Assembly: GCA_022393335.1 (NCBI GenBank)
Contig: JAJEKB010021880.1
Location: forward strand, 803,776 to 867,775
Length of the DNA stretch: 64,000 nt
From: Macrotrachela quadricornifera
Taxonomy: Eukaryota > Rotifera > Eurotatoria > Philodinida > Philodinidae
Reading direction: 5' to 3'
How positions within the stretch are numbered: the first letter of the stretch is position 1; each line of letters starts with the position of its first letter. Made by a program: the position numbers and the translations under genes. Below are positions 1 through 11,515 of this stretch, in pieces. The notes beneath the pieces were generated by a model. It was given only the letters and a program-made list of their open reading frames with translations, ran no database searches and was not told the origin of the DNA.

Positions 1-552
1 CAAGAAAAGCTAGTCACAAAAATCAACTTTGTCGGATTTTTGAAAGCTAAATTTCTCTGACAAGAAATAAGATTTAATTACATTGGTAAAGTTAGCGTCA
101 GATTCGAGTTTTTCCAGCGAACATTCGCACATTAATCTGTATCGAAGCAGCTCATCAGTGTGTCTTGTACAACTCAAAAAATCTGAAAATCATAATTTGA
201 GCTGTCAAAAATTTTAGTATGAAGTATTTGTTCTTGACTTTGTCGGGATAAAGCACTGCTGTTATAAATGAAACAATTTCACGATTTTATTAGATATTGT
301 CCAGCCCCTTTTCACGCTGCATCTTGTGATATTTTTTGTTTTCCAGATACAATCTATTAAGCGATTGAACACTGAAATGCAAACTTTGTCTATTGACTCA
401 ACCTAACATATTAGAGAAATTGTATTCAAAAACAGTTTGTGTTCAAAATTTTATTATTAGAACATTAGTTGAGGATCCAAGAAGTAGCATAGAAAAATAG
501 AGCAGCGTTTTCTCTATCATCATATTGTAAAAAAATTTATTCAAGCTTTTTA
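1..552. other. AT-rich stretch with diverged dispersed repeat, no gene
   Basis: I see no coding frame I can support. The part around 300-360 resembles a dispersed repeat also seen near 840-900, 37840-37930 and 38205-38260. All share a block that reads, in one orientation, GATGCGSCGTGAAAAGCT followed by a TACA-rich stretch. The last 100 bases lead into a mariner-type terminus that ends at 594. Confidence 0.4.
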
Positions 553-594
553 TTAAGGAAATAAAATGATAACGTCACTACTTTTGGTATGCCC
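540..594 (+). mobile_element. mariner-like 3' terminus remnant
   Basis: The stretch ends in ACTTTTGGTATGCCC followed by TA. The mariner copy with a readable transposase at 20.1-21.1 kb ends in almost the same way (ACTTTTGGTATGCTC then TA). TA is the target duplicated by mariner elements. No transposase can be read upstream here, so this is taken as an orphan terminus of a decayed copy. Confidence 0.5.
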
Positions 595-623
595 TACATA
601 AAACAAAATAGTAATAATTAATA

Positions 624-1122
624 ACGGGTGGTCCATAAATAAGTGCTTCTTAATATTTGTTAAGATTTCTCCTCTATTATTCCTGTGATTTAAAAACTTT
701 GTTCTAGATATATTTGAAAAAAGATAAACACTAAAGACATGCAAAAAGCTGGAAAATGTAACGGGTTGCGCATAAGTAATGAGTGCGCTTTCCATCCCAA
801 TTTTTCATCGCGTACTCCGCCCTATTTGAGAAACCAAATATACCAAATGATGCGGCCTGAAAAGCTCTACAACTTACATAACACCATCTATTTTATAAGT
901 GTATTTTTTTGTTTTCAAAATCGATAAAATTTTGAGTCATCAAATTTCGATTATACAAAAATGATATATCTCTTTGGTACAAGTTTGGACCTAGTCATAT
1001 ATTGTTTTGTAGAAAATCTCAAGCGCTATTTTTTTTTTATTAAAAAATGTGTTTTAATCATAGGATTCATAGAGAAGAAATCTTAAAAATATTAAGAAGA
1101 CAATTGTGTATGGGCCATCCGT
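624..1122. mobile_element. 499-bp inverted-repeat element (MITE), TA target
   Basis: The left end ACGGGTGGTCCATAAATAAG and the right end are imperfect inverted repeats of about 70 bases; the right end reads ACGGATGGCCCATACACAAT on the other strand. Each end is flanked by TA, at 622-623 and 1123-1124. The interior contains the dispersed block at 840-900. There is no transposase reading frame. The TA target and lack of coding capacity suggest a non-autonomous Tc1/mariner-type element; the superfamily is inference. Confidence 0.6.
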
Positions 1123-1190
1123 TAATTAGCTAAATCTAATACCAGATACGCATTTCCCACTCCGATTACCCTTTGGTCAAGTTTTATTAA

Positions 1191-2232
1191 CCCTTTATAC
1201 CCTGGCACTAATCCAGTAGAGTTTGTGTTGAATCAACCATTGGAATAGCTTATATCAGTAGTCAATATGATACTGGTATGGTTAGATTTGAACGATGTCA
1301 TGTCACTGTGAAGATCCAGAATGGGTCAAAAATGACCCATTCGTAGTGAATGACATAAAATTTAGATTTTTTTATCAACCTACTTTTTCATAGTTCTTCG
1401 CAATTTTGTGTTTATTTTATTCATATAAAGCTAGATATATATCTATCGTGAATTATATTTTGAAAAATGAATCATTACGAAGATAATGAATGTTTGGACA
1501 TTGGTAAACGAGTCTGTTTTGGGGCTACGATCAGGTCTTTTATTTCGAGAGATGTATCGGGATCGTTATTAACTATTTTCTTTTCGTAGCATGGAGTTAG
1601 CCTCTTAATTGTACTTCGAAATTGACTATTCCTATTGTTCTGGTGTGGTCTAGATGGAAGATTATACCAAAAACTACGGGTTTTTACCGTTTTAGCGAAA
1701 AAAGTGATTCAGAAACGACAATAGATTGCTTTTTTTGACTGATTATTAGTTCTATGAAAGTTTTAACTATGATTATATTGGTAATTCATAGTTGATATCG
1801 AGAACAAAATAACTCTTTAAAAAAACTTTTGATGTCATTATCTACGAATGGGTCATTTTTGACCCATGTTGTTGCAAAGAATGGTGTTCCCATGCTTTGA
1901 ATCGATAACTTTTTTCCAAGCGTCTGTGTAAATAGGTAATATCTTCAGTAATATATATCAGCCAGTCAAATACAAAAATTATCATTCCATGCATATAAAA
2001 AGAAAACAAAAAGAAAAAGGAATTGGATTTTTTCACTTTTTTGAAGAAGCATCATTTTCAGACTCAAACATTTTAGTCAATGGACGATAAAAAAAATTTA
2101 ACTTTTTACGAATTCATAGCTTATTGTGAGCTCTACATAATGTATGAGAACCGTCTTGATCCAATATTTTATTGCTGCAAGAATATAGTTTTTTATGAAT
2201 GGGTCAAAAATGACCCAACAGGGTTTAAAGGG
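1191..2232. mobile_element. piggyBac-type non-autonomous element with TTAA duplications
   Basis: The ends are CCCTTTATACCCTG (1191-1204) and, inverted, CCCTTTAAACCCTG (2219-2232), with one mismatch in 14. TTAA lies directly outside both ends, at 1187-1190 and 2233-2236. TTAA duplication with CCC-starting termini is the signature of the piggyBac superfamily. The 1042-bp body encodes no recognisable transposase. It carries three copies of a palindrome, GGGTCAAAAATGACCC or its loop-inverted form, near 1323, 1850 and 2201. A paralogous stretch near 25020-25060 resembles the unoccupied site. Confidence 0.85.
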
Positions 2233-2386
2233 TTAAAAACAATCTCTTTTATTTTCACCTTATTCTTAGATCAATCATTGAAGTACGGATATACAAATAA
2301 GCAAGCAAGAAAAGAATTTACATTCGCTAGACTTTTCTCTACAATAAAAGAGAATATTACCGTTAATTATAAAGTGATACAATTGT

Positions 2387-5300
2387 TTATTTCGCATAAG
2401 AGAATTGATTGAAAAAATTCTTAAATTCATCATGTTGATTTTCAAAGATCATCACGTATTTCGATTTTTGTTCCGTTAGTAATTTTGTTAAGTATGTTTG
2501 AATAGTATTGATTTCAAATGAGTAATTATTAATCGGAATACAAGATTCTATTTGTTGTTCATAAGAATGTATTAATGAAAATTCTTTAATAAATTTGTCT
2601 GATACATTAAGATAAATATGAAACATAATGATAAAAGAACATAAATTCTCATATAAATGAATTAAGGGTATTTTAATCAATTCGATAATAAAAAATGGTT
2701 CTGAAATGATACTTAAATTTTCATCAGTTATTTGAATTTGATCAATTAATATATTAATATGTGTATCTAATGTTAACTTTAATTGTAATTCGATAATAGA
2801 AATCAATGAAATAATATTATCCCATTGTTGTTCAAATAGTATCATTAATTGAAAAGTTTTTTCAATTTCATTATTTGAATTAACATGTTGAAAATTTGTC
2901 ACAAATTTATGGTTTAAATAATCTTTAAATAAATTTTTATTTTTAAGAGATATCATTTTATTATTTAGAAATACAATATCAACAATTTTAATTATACTAC
3001 TGATAAAAGTAGATGCAATTTTTATGAAATATTTCGTATGAAGAAATTCAGTGGATTTTATGTTTGTATTTAATTTTACAATTGAAATAATTTCATTTTT
3101 TATAGTATACCATTGATTTTGTAATTCATTAATTAATATAAAAGAATTTTCTATATTTTTCTTTAAATTTTGCAATATATTTTTAAGTAAATGAATTGTT
3201 AATTTCCATGTATGAGTTTTAATAAATATGTTCCATATTGTCTTTATATGAATAAACATTAATTGTAAATTCATGTGAATTTTTTTCATATTGATCTGTG
3301 CAAATAGAAATATTTGCCATAGATCTAAGAATTATAAAAAACAATCAATTCAAATCTGTATAGACAATTAGATCAACTTACGATTCGAAATTGATTTTCT
3401 ACATATACAATTTTTATTTTGATTAATATCAATCTTTTGAGCTAATATAAAAAGATTTTGAAATAAATTAAAATAATACAATGCATTATTTGTTAATTGT
3501 TCCCAAAGAACTTCTACAGATAAATTTTTTGTAGATATTTCTTTTTCATTCGTTGAAAATTGTTTAGAAACAAAATTATCATCATCATTTATTTCGATTA
3601 TTGGAATATCTTTTATAGATAAAATATTTTTTGTATCAATTTGAATAGATCTATTATTTAAAATATTAGTATGTGATATTTTTGGAAAAAATTCATACTT
3701 AAATTGATCAAAATATGGATGTATAAGAGCATTAGATGCTGAAATACGATATTGAGAATCATATATTAACATTTGAATAAGAAGATCAAATGTATCTATT
3801 GAACAATTAGGTAAATATTGAAGTAAGCCAATACCTTTTTCAGGAGGAAAATTAAAAGTAATTTGATGATTTTGACTATAAATAATCAATTGATAATTGA
3901 TATGTATATATAGAATAATGAATATTTACTATTGTTCAAATCTTTTTAATATATCTATTGAAGGTGTTCCAAATATTGTATGAATTTTATTGATTAATTC
4001 AAGTTCAGTTTTACTCACAAAAAGTGGTTTTAATCTATTGATAAATTTATTTTTTTATTTATTTAAATATAACAAATACATACGTTAGAATTTCAAACAT
4101 AACACATCCTAATAAAATAAATTTTTTAAATACATTTAAAACAAAAAGAAATCTTTCATTTAATTATCTTACCAATTGACCAAATATCAATTGGTTGTCC
4201 ATAATATCCTTTAGTTAAAATACATTCAGGTGCTCGATACCTCAATAAAATAAATTTAATTAATTGATTTTAAAATATTTAATTTATCATACCAACGAGT
4301 TGCAACATAATCTGTTAAAAGTCGTTGTTCATTTGAAATTGATCGACACATACCAAAATCAGATAATTTAAAATTTTCTCCCTAATTAAATTTATATGAA
4401 TATAGAAGAATATCAATGAAAATAATAATAATATACTTTTACAAGAATATTTTCGGGTTTGACCTATTATTAAAAAAATAAAATGTATAGAAATTTATCA
4501 AATCTTTGACTTTTTTTTCATTTTTTATTTCCAAGTCTTCAAATTCAAGCAGATCAAATTTCGGTATGTTTAAGACTAGTAAATCTATTATGAAAATAAT
4601 TTAATTTTTATGTTTTGTCAAGTCGAGTTTGCGGCGAAAGAAAACAATGAATGAATAGTCACTACACAGAACATGGCAAATCTCGAATATCTAGACATGC
4701 ACTTCAACAATGGACTAATGTGTTTTTCTTAGATATTTTTACATAGTTCGATAGATTTCGTCGAGCTCTACAAAACTGTATATATGAAAATTTTTTGTGA
4801 TGAAAAAATTCGAAAAATCTTTAAAAAATCATATTTTTGATTTTTTTGATTATGTTTACTGTATCAGGAATTTCAAAATAGATACATCTGAATTTTATGT
4901 AAAAGGCCGGTTTTTTTTCTATCAAAAATATCAAAAATACGTGTTTTTTTTGGCATATCCTTTCGAAAGTTTTCAGTGAGTTTTAATCCAATAACTATGT
5001 TTAAAAAGTTTTTCATATATACAACTTTGTAGAGCTCGAGGAAGTCTATCGAACCATGTAAAAATATCCAAGAAAAACACATTACTCCATTTTTGAATCA
5101 TTGGCGCCTTACTTTTTTACTACAAACAAAAAGTATAAAATTTCGGAAAGTATTTTAAGTTCGATATTAAAATGTTTGACTTACATCACGATGAACCAAA
5201 CCATGCCTATTAATAATTAAAATATAAAAGAAAAATTTTTGTTTGTTTTTAGATAGAAATTTAAAACCTATGAATATATTCAAGTGCTGTTAGTATTGAA

Positions 5301-5803
5301 TACATGCATCGACAAATGATATTAGTAGGCAAAGGAGATGTACGATCTATTTGAAATAAAAAGAAAAGAATGAATTAAATTATTTAATTAATTATACCTT
5401 TGATATAAATGTACAAATCCATATCCATTAATTCGAATATTAAATATAAGGATTCTGTTCGCTTATTACTATTAGAAAAAACAAATGAAAAGAAAAAAAA
5501 CAATATAAAATCTTACTAAAGAATTTCTTCGAGATTAACAATATTCGGATGATTATTTAGTTGTTTAAGTGTTTGAATTTCCGAAATAGTATGTATTTCA
5601 TCTATGCTACAAAAAAATATAATTTGATATATAATCAAAAAAACAGAAAAAAGTTAATTGATCTACCTTTTGTAACTTTGTAAAAATTTTTTACAAGCCC
5701 AAATTGAACCATCAATAATTTTCTCACATTTGAATACTTTAGCATATGCTCCTTCGCCTAGATTGCTAAGATAACGATATTTTGATTTGTTCATACTTGT
5801 CAT
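2387..5803 (-). CDS. MOK/RAGE-like protein kinase (RCK family, CMGC group), 12 exons
   Basis: Exons, 5' to 3' on the minus strand: 5667-5803, 5517-5606, 5398-5468, 5268-5346, 5185-5206, 4437-4463, 4293-4381, 4173-4240, 4084-4108, 3930-4034, 3382-3875, 2387-3324. All junctions are GT-AG and the phases join to 714 residues. Visible kinase motifs are the glycine loop GEGAYAKVF, the ACKKF lysine, HRDVKPEN, SDFGMCRS and ATRWYRAPE. The RWYRAPE block, the ELMDMDLY segment and the late PPEKGIG...PNCS region match the MOK/RAGE kinases, which are ciliary or growth-control Ser/Thr kinases related to MAK and ICK. The catalytic domain ends near residue 290. The remaining ~420 residues are rich in Ile, Asn, Gln and Lys and I do not recognise them. 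The start ATG lies 14 residues before the glycine loop; a second ATG three codons on is possible. The intron before the HRD/VKPEN junction is enlarged to 721 bases by a foldback insert. All catalytic residues are present, so the gene is probably functional. Confidence 0.85.
4703..5096. mobile_element. Foldback (MITE-like) insert in kinase intron
   Basis: About 92 bases at 4703-4795 return inverted at 5005-5096. Matching blocks include TCGATAG(A/-)T plus GAGCTCTAC and the CTAATGTGTTTTTCTT outer part. The element fills most of a 721-base intron, while the other introns of this gene are mostly 50-70 bases with a few somewhat longer. It has no coding capacity. Confidence 0.65.
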
Positions 5804-6507
5804 TACTTAATCAAAATTTCGAATCATTTCTGACAATGTTAATATTATTCGTCTTATAAATATTTACTTTCTTTTTTCTTATGCAAATAATTATTGATAT
5901 TTTATCGAATGTATGCTGGAAAAATATTCGTTTTATATTATACTATTACTTACATCCTTTTTTTTTCTGTCGATTAACTCTGTAAATAATGACGATAGAA
6001 TAAATTGGATATAAAATCGATAAGTTTATTTTTGTTAGTTTTATTTATTTTCAATTTGTCTTAAAAGGAAGTGACGCTTTTTCCATGAGCTATAGCCCGC
6101 CCCCTCGATTTCTTTCCAATTAACTATTTTTTTATTGAGACTGATGTGAGGATACAAGATCACGAAATCATTCGATGAATATTTCTACTATTAGCAAAAA
6201 AACTGGTATTTTAAGAAAGAGTGGATTTTCATATAAAATCCCACAAAAATCAGTTAATATTTTGAGGTTTTAGTTATTAAAAATTGCTTTTGGTGGAAAA
6301 TAAACATGATATTCAGAATCAGCATACCAAAATCTACTACAAACTTTATTTTTTAGTATGAAATATTTTTATCAAAATTTTTTCCGTACTCCTCCGCAAC
6401 CTTTCTTACTTGATAAATTATCGGTGTACCCCCCCCCCCCCCCCCCGGAACAAATATTGATGGAAAATATTTCGCGATAAAAATTGAAGTTTTTGATGTA
6501 TTTTCAC
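5804..6507. other. Intergenic, AT-rich; contains a run of 18 C
   Basis: No gene is visible. This is the 5' flank of the minus-strand kinase. A homopolymer of 18 cytosines sits at 6429-6446, which is unusual in such AT-rich DNA. Confidence 0.5.
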
Positions 6508-6649
6508 ATATTGATTGTGTACATGTTCGAATCTAATCTTCTGAATTATATATCTATATTTAGACTAGTCATGTACTAGGACTTTTTGAGAAAAAGACTA
6601 GAACTATCATCCAGTCACGACTAGTCTTTTTACCCGTCTTTTGCTTGCC
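6508..6649. mobile_element. Deletion derivative of the CTAGTC-rich element
   Basis: It starts with a tRNA B-box-like segment (GTTCGAATC at 6525-6533). It runs through ACTAGTC motifs and ends ACCCGTCTTTTGCTTGCCTGGG followed by TA. Both its start and its end match the longer copy at 19.3-20.1 kb; the middle of that copy is missing here. The end abuts the left edge of the duplicated F-box segment. Confidence 0.55.
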
Positions 6650-7540
6650 TGGGTAGTATATCCGACCAATATAGTGCTGTTCCGATGGTGGCAACCGTGT
6701 TTTTCAGTTGATTATTTACTATGTAAATCTTTATTGATTTATCTTTATTACTTAAATTATTCAAAGATCAAACATAATGACATTTTCTCTATTAAGTTCA
6801 TTCAAAAAATGATTATTTTCATTTGAAGATCATGATAAAATATCAAGAACGATCAACACAAAGAATGGCACTTCTCTTTCATATTGTTACATTTATGTGA
6901 TGAGAAAGATCAAATTTCATTTTGAGCATTGTCGTATGACTTACTTAACAGATTATTGCATGTTCATGTGTTCTATCAAGCTTTAGAAAGTTTACATATC
7001 TCGCTAACTACTTTGTGCTGCTGATCGAATTCGACAGAGACGACGAAAGACAAAAAATGCTTCTTTTGGGAGGTAATTTTCACTTTTATGAGTTGATATC
7101 GATGATAGCGTCGTCATAAACTGATAGAAAAATACCATTGCAGCAACGATAAACACCAAATCATTTGTTTTATGTCACACAAACGAAAGAAAAAAAGAGA
7201 ACATTGCCCCAGACATCAAGAATTTTTTTTGAAATGAAGACTGATAGTGTTCAATTCAAGGATTTGGCAATTTCTAAACGTTTGATGTTGTTAGTTCACG
7301 ATTACACACATAGAATTCATCAACTGCACCAGTAAGTGGACTAACATATATGCCTGAATTTTTTTGTCCATAATTTGTTCCATGATCAATATGAAAAATG
7401 CCACTTTTGCCCGATAGATGTTAACGTACTTATACACGTATACTGATTGTTTACATATATATATTAACTGGACGTCTTATTAGCGCTTTAATCGGATTGG
7501 TGAATTCAAGTGAAATAAAGAAACAATGGTTTTTGTGAAC

Positions 7541-7548
7541 TATAAAAG
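7541..7548 (+). promoter_or_regulatory. TATA box of F-box gene copy 1
   Basis: TATAAAAG sits 58 bases before the F-box ATG at 7606, a plausible TATA-to-start distance for a short 5' leader. The same octamer is kept in the second copy at 55044-55051. Confidence 0.55.
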
Positions 7549-7605
7549 CAACCTTAGTGTTCAATTTGTTTTATGATGATATAAGACAAGCAGAGAGAAA
7601 GAGAA

Positions 7606-8661
7606 ATGGATTATTCAATGATTACTCGATTAGAAGATTTATCTGTGGAAGTTTTAATGGAAATATTTGTTTATTTCACAGCTGATGAGATTTATTTATC
7701 ATTCTCTCACTTAAATAATCGTCTTAATTCAATTCTCAAATCATTACCCAATTTGATTCTTGTGATACAAAAACATGTAGATTCTTCTCTCTTCTCTTTC
7801 TTCTACTCATTTGATAAAATTCTTGTCAAATTTTGCGGTTCACATGTATTTGGTTGTCGTTGTCAATCCCATCCAATAAATGGTGGTAATCGTTTATATG
7901 AAATTTATCCAACATGGGATTCCGATTGGTTTCCTGATGATCGTCATGAAATTGAAAATATTATTCGTCCTGATATTTATTCTCGATTACAATCATTAGT
8001 TTTACCATCTACTTCATCTAAATTGATACAGCTCATATTTCGTGATGAATTTCCTCGTTTAAAAATATGTCATCTTGGTAGATGCGAACGAATCATTTTT
8101 CCATTATCGATGAATATTCGTCTACAAAATCTTCGTCAATTAACTATCCGTACAGAAAGTCAAAATGGTGACCAATTTGAAACAATTTTATTGTTTTGTC
8201 CTTCTTTAGTATATCTTGATTTCTCATGTGATGATGTTATTCCTCCATTTATTCGTATAAACCATTGTTTTCCATCTATGAAATATCTTCGACTTAGTCG
8301 TCTTGAGAAATTCTTTTTTCACAATGGTCAATTCGATTATCTTCTTTCAATCTTTCCAAATCTTTTACAATTTCATTTAACTGTTGATCAATGTCGTGAT
8401 AATGTTGAAATAATTGAATTTAGAGAAATTGCATATTATTTACGTCATCGATGTCCATTACTGAAAATATTAGCTTTATGTATTTACAGGCATGGACATA
8501 TGCGTTTTTCTTATTCTCCAGGTATTTTTAAAAAAATCGCTGAAATGCATTCTCTTTTCAATTATGTCGAACAATGTGGCACGCGTCTAATAATAAGTTC
8601 ACATGGTTTTACTCATCATCAAATTTATTCGTATCGATATACTCGTCCTTTGTCTAACTGA
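7606..8661 (+). CDS. F-box protein, copy 1
   Basis: A single-exon gene of 351 residues. Residues about 8-50 (RLEDLSVEVLMEIFVYF, then LNNRLNSIL) form an F-box, the Skp1-binding helix bundle of SCF ubiquitin ligase substrate adaptors. The rest has regularly spaced leucine-rich segments such as LQSLVLPS, LKICHLGRC, LRQLTIRT, LVYLDFSC and MKYLRLSRL, typical of the diverged LRR-like tail of rotifer F-box proteins; it would bind the substrate. A TATA box lies 58 bases upstream. The start at 7606 is preferred because an upstream ATG pair is stopped by TAA in this copy. The product is probably cytosolic; the substrate is unknown. A second copy lies at 55109. Confidence 0.85.
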   Translation: MDYSMITRLEDLSVEVLMEIFVYFTADEIYLSFSHLNNRLNSILKSLPNLILVIQKHVDSSLFSFFYSFDKILVKFCGSHVFGCRCQSHPINGGNRLYEIYPTWDSDWFPDDRHEIENIIRPDIYSRLQSLVLPSTSSKLIQLIFRDEFPRLKICHLGRCERIIFPLSMNIRLQNLRQLTIRTESQNGDQFETILLFCPSLVYLDFSCDDVIPPFIRINHCFPSMKYLRLSRLEKFFFHNGQFDYLLSIFPNLLQFHLTVDQCRDNVEIIEFREIAYYLRHRCPLLKILALCIYRHGHMRFSYSPGIFKKIAEMHSLFNYVEQCGTRLIISSHGFTHHQIYSYRYTRPLSN

Positions 8662-8842
8662 TTATATGCAAATGGTAGATATCGATAATTAGCTTATCCG
8701 CTTTTGACTATTTCATATACATGTCATTTGTATGTATTATTTTCTGATTCTATTAAAATAGAATCCTAAATATTTCTTAAGATTTAGAACCTTTATCTTA
8801 TCTAAATACTTTATTAAATATAATTTATAATCAATCGAATTT

Positions 8843-9719
8843 CTTACTGATCGAAGTATTGATGCGTAATTTATATCTTCTTAGACATCGATCAAATTCT
8901 AACTGTTGATAAAATAGTTTATCGAATAAATATATTAATTATATTCCAAGAAAATGACAAGATTCCATCAAAACTGAGAAATTATTCCATTCGAAACAGA
9001 AATGCTTCATTTATTTTTACCCTCATAAGTCGAAGTCTAAAGCACATAGAGATATATCAATCATTCAGTGAAAATATAAAATATTTATTTGTTCATATTT
9101 CTTCCTTTATGATAAATATCATAAACGTAAAACAACAAAGAAACTTTCATAGAAAAATGATTCGATGAACTATACTCTTATTTGACACATTTTAGAATCT
9201 CTTTTCAATCACCCAATATTTACTCGTTTACATTTATTGCTGTTGAGCCTATAATTAATTATTAGCCACTTACCCTATGTATGATGAAGTTATGTTTTTA
9301 ACAATCAAAGAAGTAGAAAAGGTTTGTTGTTTTTCTGAGCATTTCTTGTCAAATAAATTTTGGAAAAGCATAAACGAAACTGATCAATTTTTTACAATTC
9401 AATAACAAATTCGAAATGAATAAATGAGATAGACATAGCATTTTTGTAGCAAATCGATTTTTTTCTTAAAACATTTTTACACATTGGTCTTTCACTGAAA
9501 TACCAGTCAAAAGCGAACACAATTGAAAACTAGGACTTTTCACTAAATAAAAAGAATTGGTAACATACTAAGCAAAAAAAAATATATGATATTTTCATCG
9601 ATATTCTCTCCTAATTTTTTAATTCTTTATTATTCAATTCATTTCTTCCGAATATTATCATTGAAATACATTTTATATTTGATATGGAAAAGATCCTCTT
9701 ATTAATTCACTTGTATTAG
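8843..9719. other. Intergenic, AT-rich, no feature seen
   Basis: I see no coding frame or repeat that I can support between the F-box segment and the transposase remnant. Confidence 0.4.
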
Positions 9720-9935
9720 TTAAATCTTTTTTTTGATATCTTTTCAAAACTTCAACTCTTGCGTTGACTAATTTATTAGATAAAATTATAGAAAATTAGA
9801 ATACAATCATTCAACCTTCATACTTCATTTTTGTATTAGGTGATGGATGATGTGTGGTTTCCCATCGTCCTGTTGAAATGTCCAATGTTTTTCAAAAGTC
9901 TTATTTTCATACTTAGGAGAGGATCCACGAGACCA
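9720..9935 (-). pseudogene. Tc1/mariner-type transposase fragment
   Basis: Read on the minus strand, 9845-9925 gives KTFEKHWTFQQDDGKPH and then I-I-H-H. This is the conserved block around the second catalytic aspartate of Tc1/mariner transposases (family form WxFQQDxxxxH). The frame stops soon after, and the sequence further 3' has only loose resemblance to the family's tail. It is a decayed fragment beside the left arm of the 1.5-kb foldback. Confidence 0.5.
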
Positions 9936-10019
9936 TCGAACATTATGTTACACATCGAAGCACTCGATAAAATCTGTTTTTTTGATTTGATAGTCTCACT
10001 TTATTCAACATCATCTGAA

Positions 10020-11515
10020 AACTCTAAATCCAAGTTTTTAGCGCATTTGGTTGAGCGGATGAAAGATTAGCTCAATTTTACTATCGAGCACTCACAAATC
10101 TATCAAAAAAATATGATCAAAATTCATCAGTATAGAGTTGAGCTATTTTAGCCAATAAAAAATGAACAAAACTTTTAGTGCAATATATCGAAAGATAGAA
10201 CATGAAAAGCTGAAAAAAATGATGTATACACATATTACTTTTCAATGGACTACAATCATTTTATTCGTTAAATACTTTCGATCACTGTTTATTTTTGGAG
10301 TAAAAAGTATGTGGATTTTTTTCATTGCCTCAGTTACCTTTTAGTCATGTTATGAGATCCCCGACTGAATTTCACATATATTCTACAACTTTTTCTCGCC
10401 TTCAAAATGATTTTAAAAAAGTTTTTAAAAGAAGTGTTTACTAGGAATGAAAAGAAGCTCACAATATTGACCAATTCTATAGTATTTATAGTAAAAATTT
10501 ACAATATATTATTTTACATACAAAAAGTAATAGTTTCATTAGGCTATTCACTACGGTGAGTATTTTGTATATCGTCACAAGTTTTTATCAGAACATGTGC
10601 GCTGGATAGAACATTATAAGTCAACGTTTATTGTCATCCAAAGGAATAAGATCGCTCAGTCAAACCTAAATTTTCATGACAACATGTAAATAAGATAAAA
10701 ATTAGTAATATGAACTATGTAAACTTATCGTTATTTAATATCACGCGAACATCAGATCAATTGTGTCGCTAGACGAATGCGAAGATTAATCTTGACAGGA
10801 AGAAAGAATTTTCGATAGAGAATACATGCATTAAATGTTGTAGTCTATATGCTACTCTTTGTTAAACATGACCATAAACGAGCACAAGATCAAACTATAA
10901 AATTTACTTTCACACATGACAACATATACTTTTATTACAATCGTTATGAAGTGCATATGTTCTGATAAAAACTTGTGACGATATTCAAAATACTCACCGT
11001 AGTGAATAGTCTAATGAAACTATTATTTTTTTTTATGCAAAATAATACATTGTAAATTTTTACTATAAATACTATAGAATTGGCCAATATTGTGAGCTTC
11101 TTTTTACCCTCATTAAATGCTTTTTTTAAAATCATTTTGAAGACGAGAAAAAGTTGTAGAATATATGTGAAATTCAGTCTGAGGTCTCATAAAATGACTG
11201 AAAGGTAATTGAGACAATGAAAAATATCCACATACTTTTTACTTCAAAAATAAACAGTGGTCGAAAGTATTTAACGAATAAAATGATTTTAGTCCATTGA
11301 AAAGTAATAAGTAAATACATCAGTTTGTTCAGCTTCTCATGTTCTATCTTTTGATATATTACTCTTAAATTGTTGTTAACCTTTTGTCGGCTAAAATAAT
11401 TCACCTTTATATTGATGATTTTTTTATCATAATTTTAAAATAGCTTTGTAAGTGCTCGATAGTAAAATTGAGCTAATCTTTCATCAGCTCAACCAAGTGC
11501 GCTAAAATCTTAGAT
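10020..11515. repeat. 1.5-kb foldback: two ~580-bp inverted arms
   Basis: The left arm (about 10034-10617) and right arm (about 10944-11507) are inverted copies with perhaps one difference in ten bases, separated by about 330 bases of unrelated sequence. Shared anchors include TTTTACTATCGAGCACT, ACTTTTCAATGGACTA, ATTTCACATATATTCTAC and CGTCACAAGTTTTTATC. No coding frame survives in both arms. Both outer edges share a GGTTGAGC(T/G)GATGAAAGATT block. It may be the long termini of a foldback transposon; I could not define target duplications. Confidence 0.75.

Larger units (their letters stand above)
6650..8842. repeat. Segmental duplication, copy 1 (F-box gene with about 950 bp of upstream DNA)
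   Basis: The whole stretch from TAGTATAT at about 6650 to about 8842 recurs at 54157-56694 in the same orientation with scattered single-base differences. It includes the promoter region, the F-box reading frame and about 180 bp of 3' flank. Confidence 0.9.

Noticed and set aside
2080..2412. 110-residue plus-strand open frame
   Set aside because: It runs across the right end and TTAA of the piggyBac-type element into unrelated flank and overlaps the kinase 3' end; no family resemblance.
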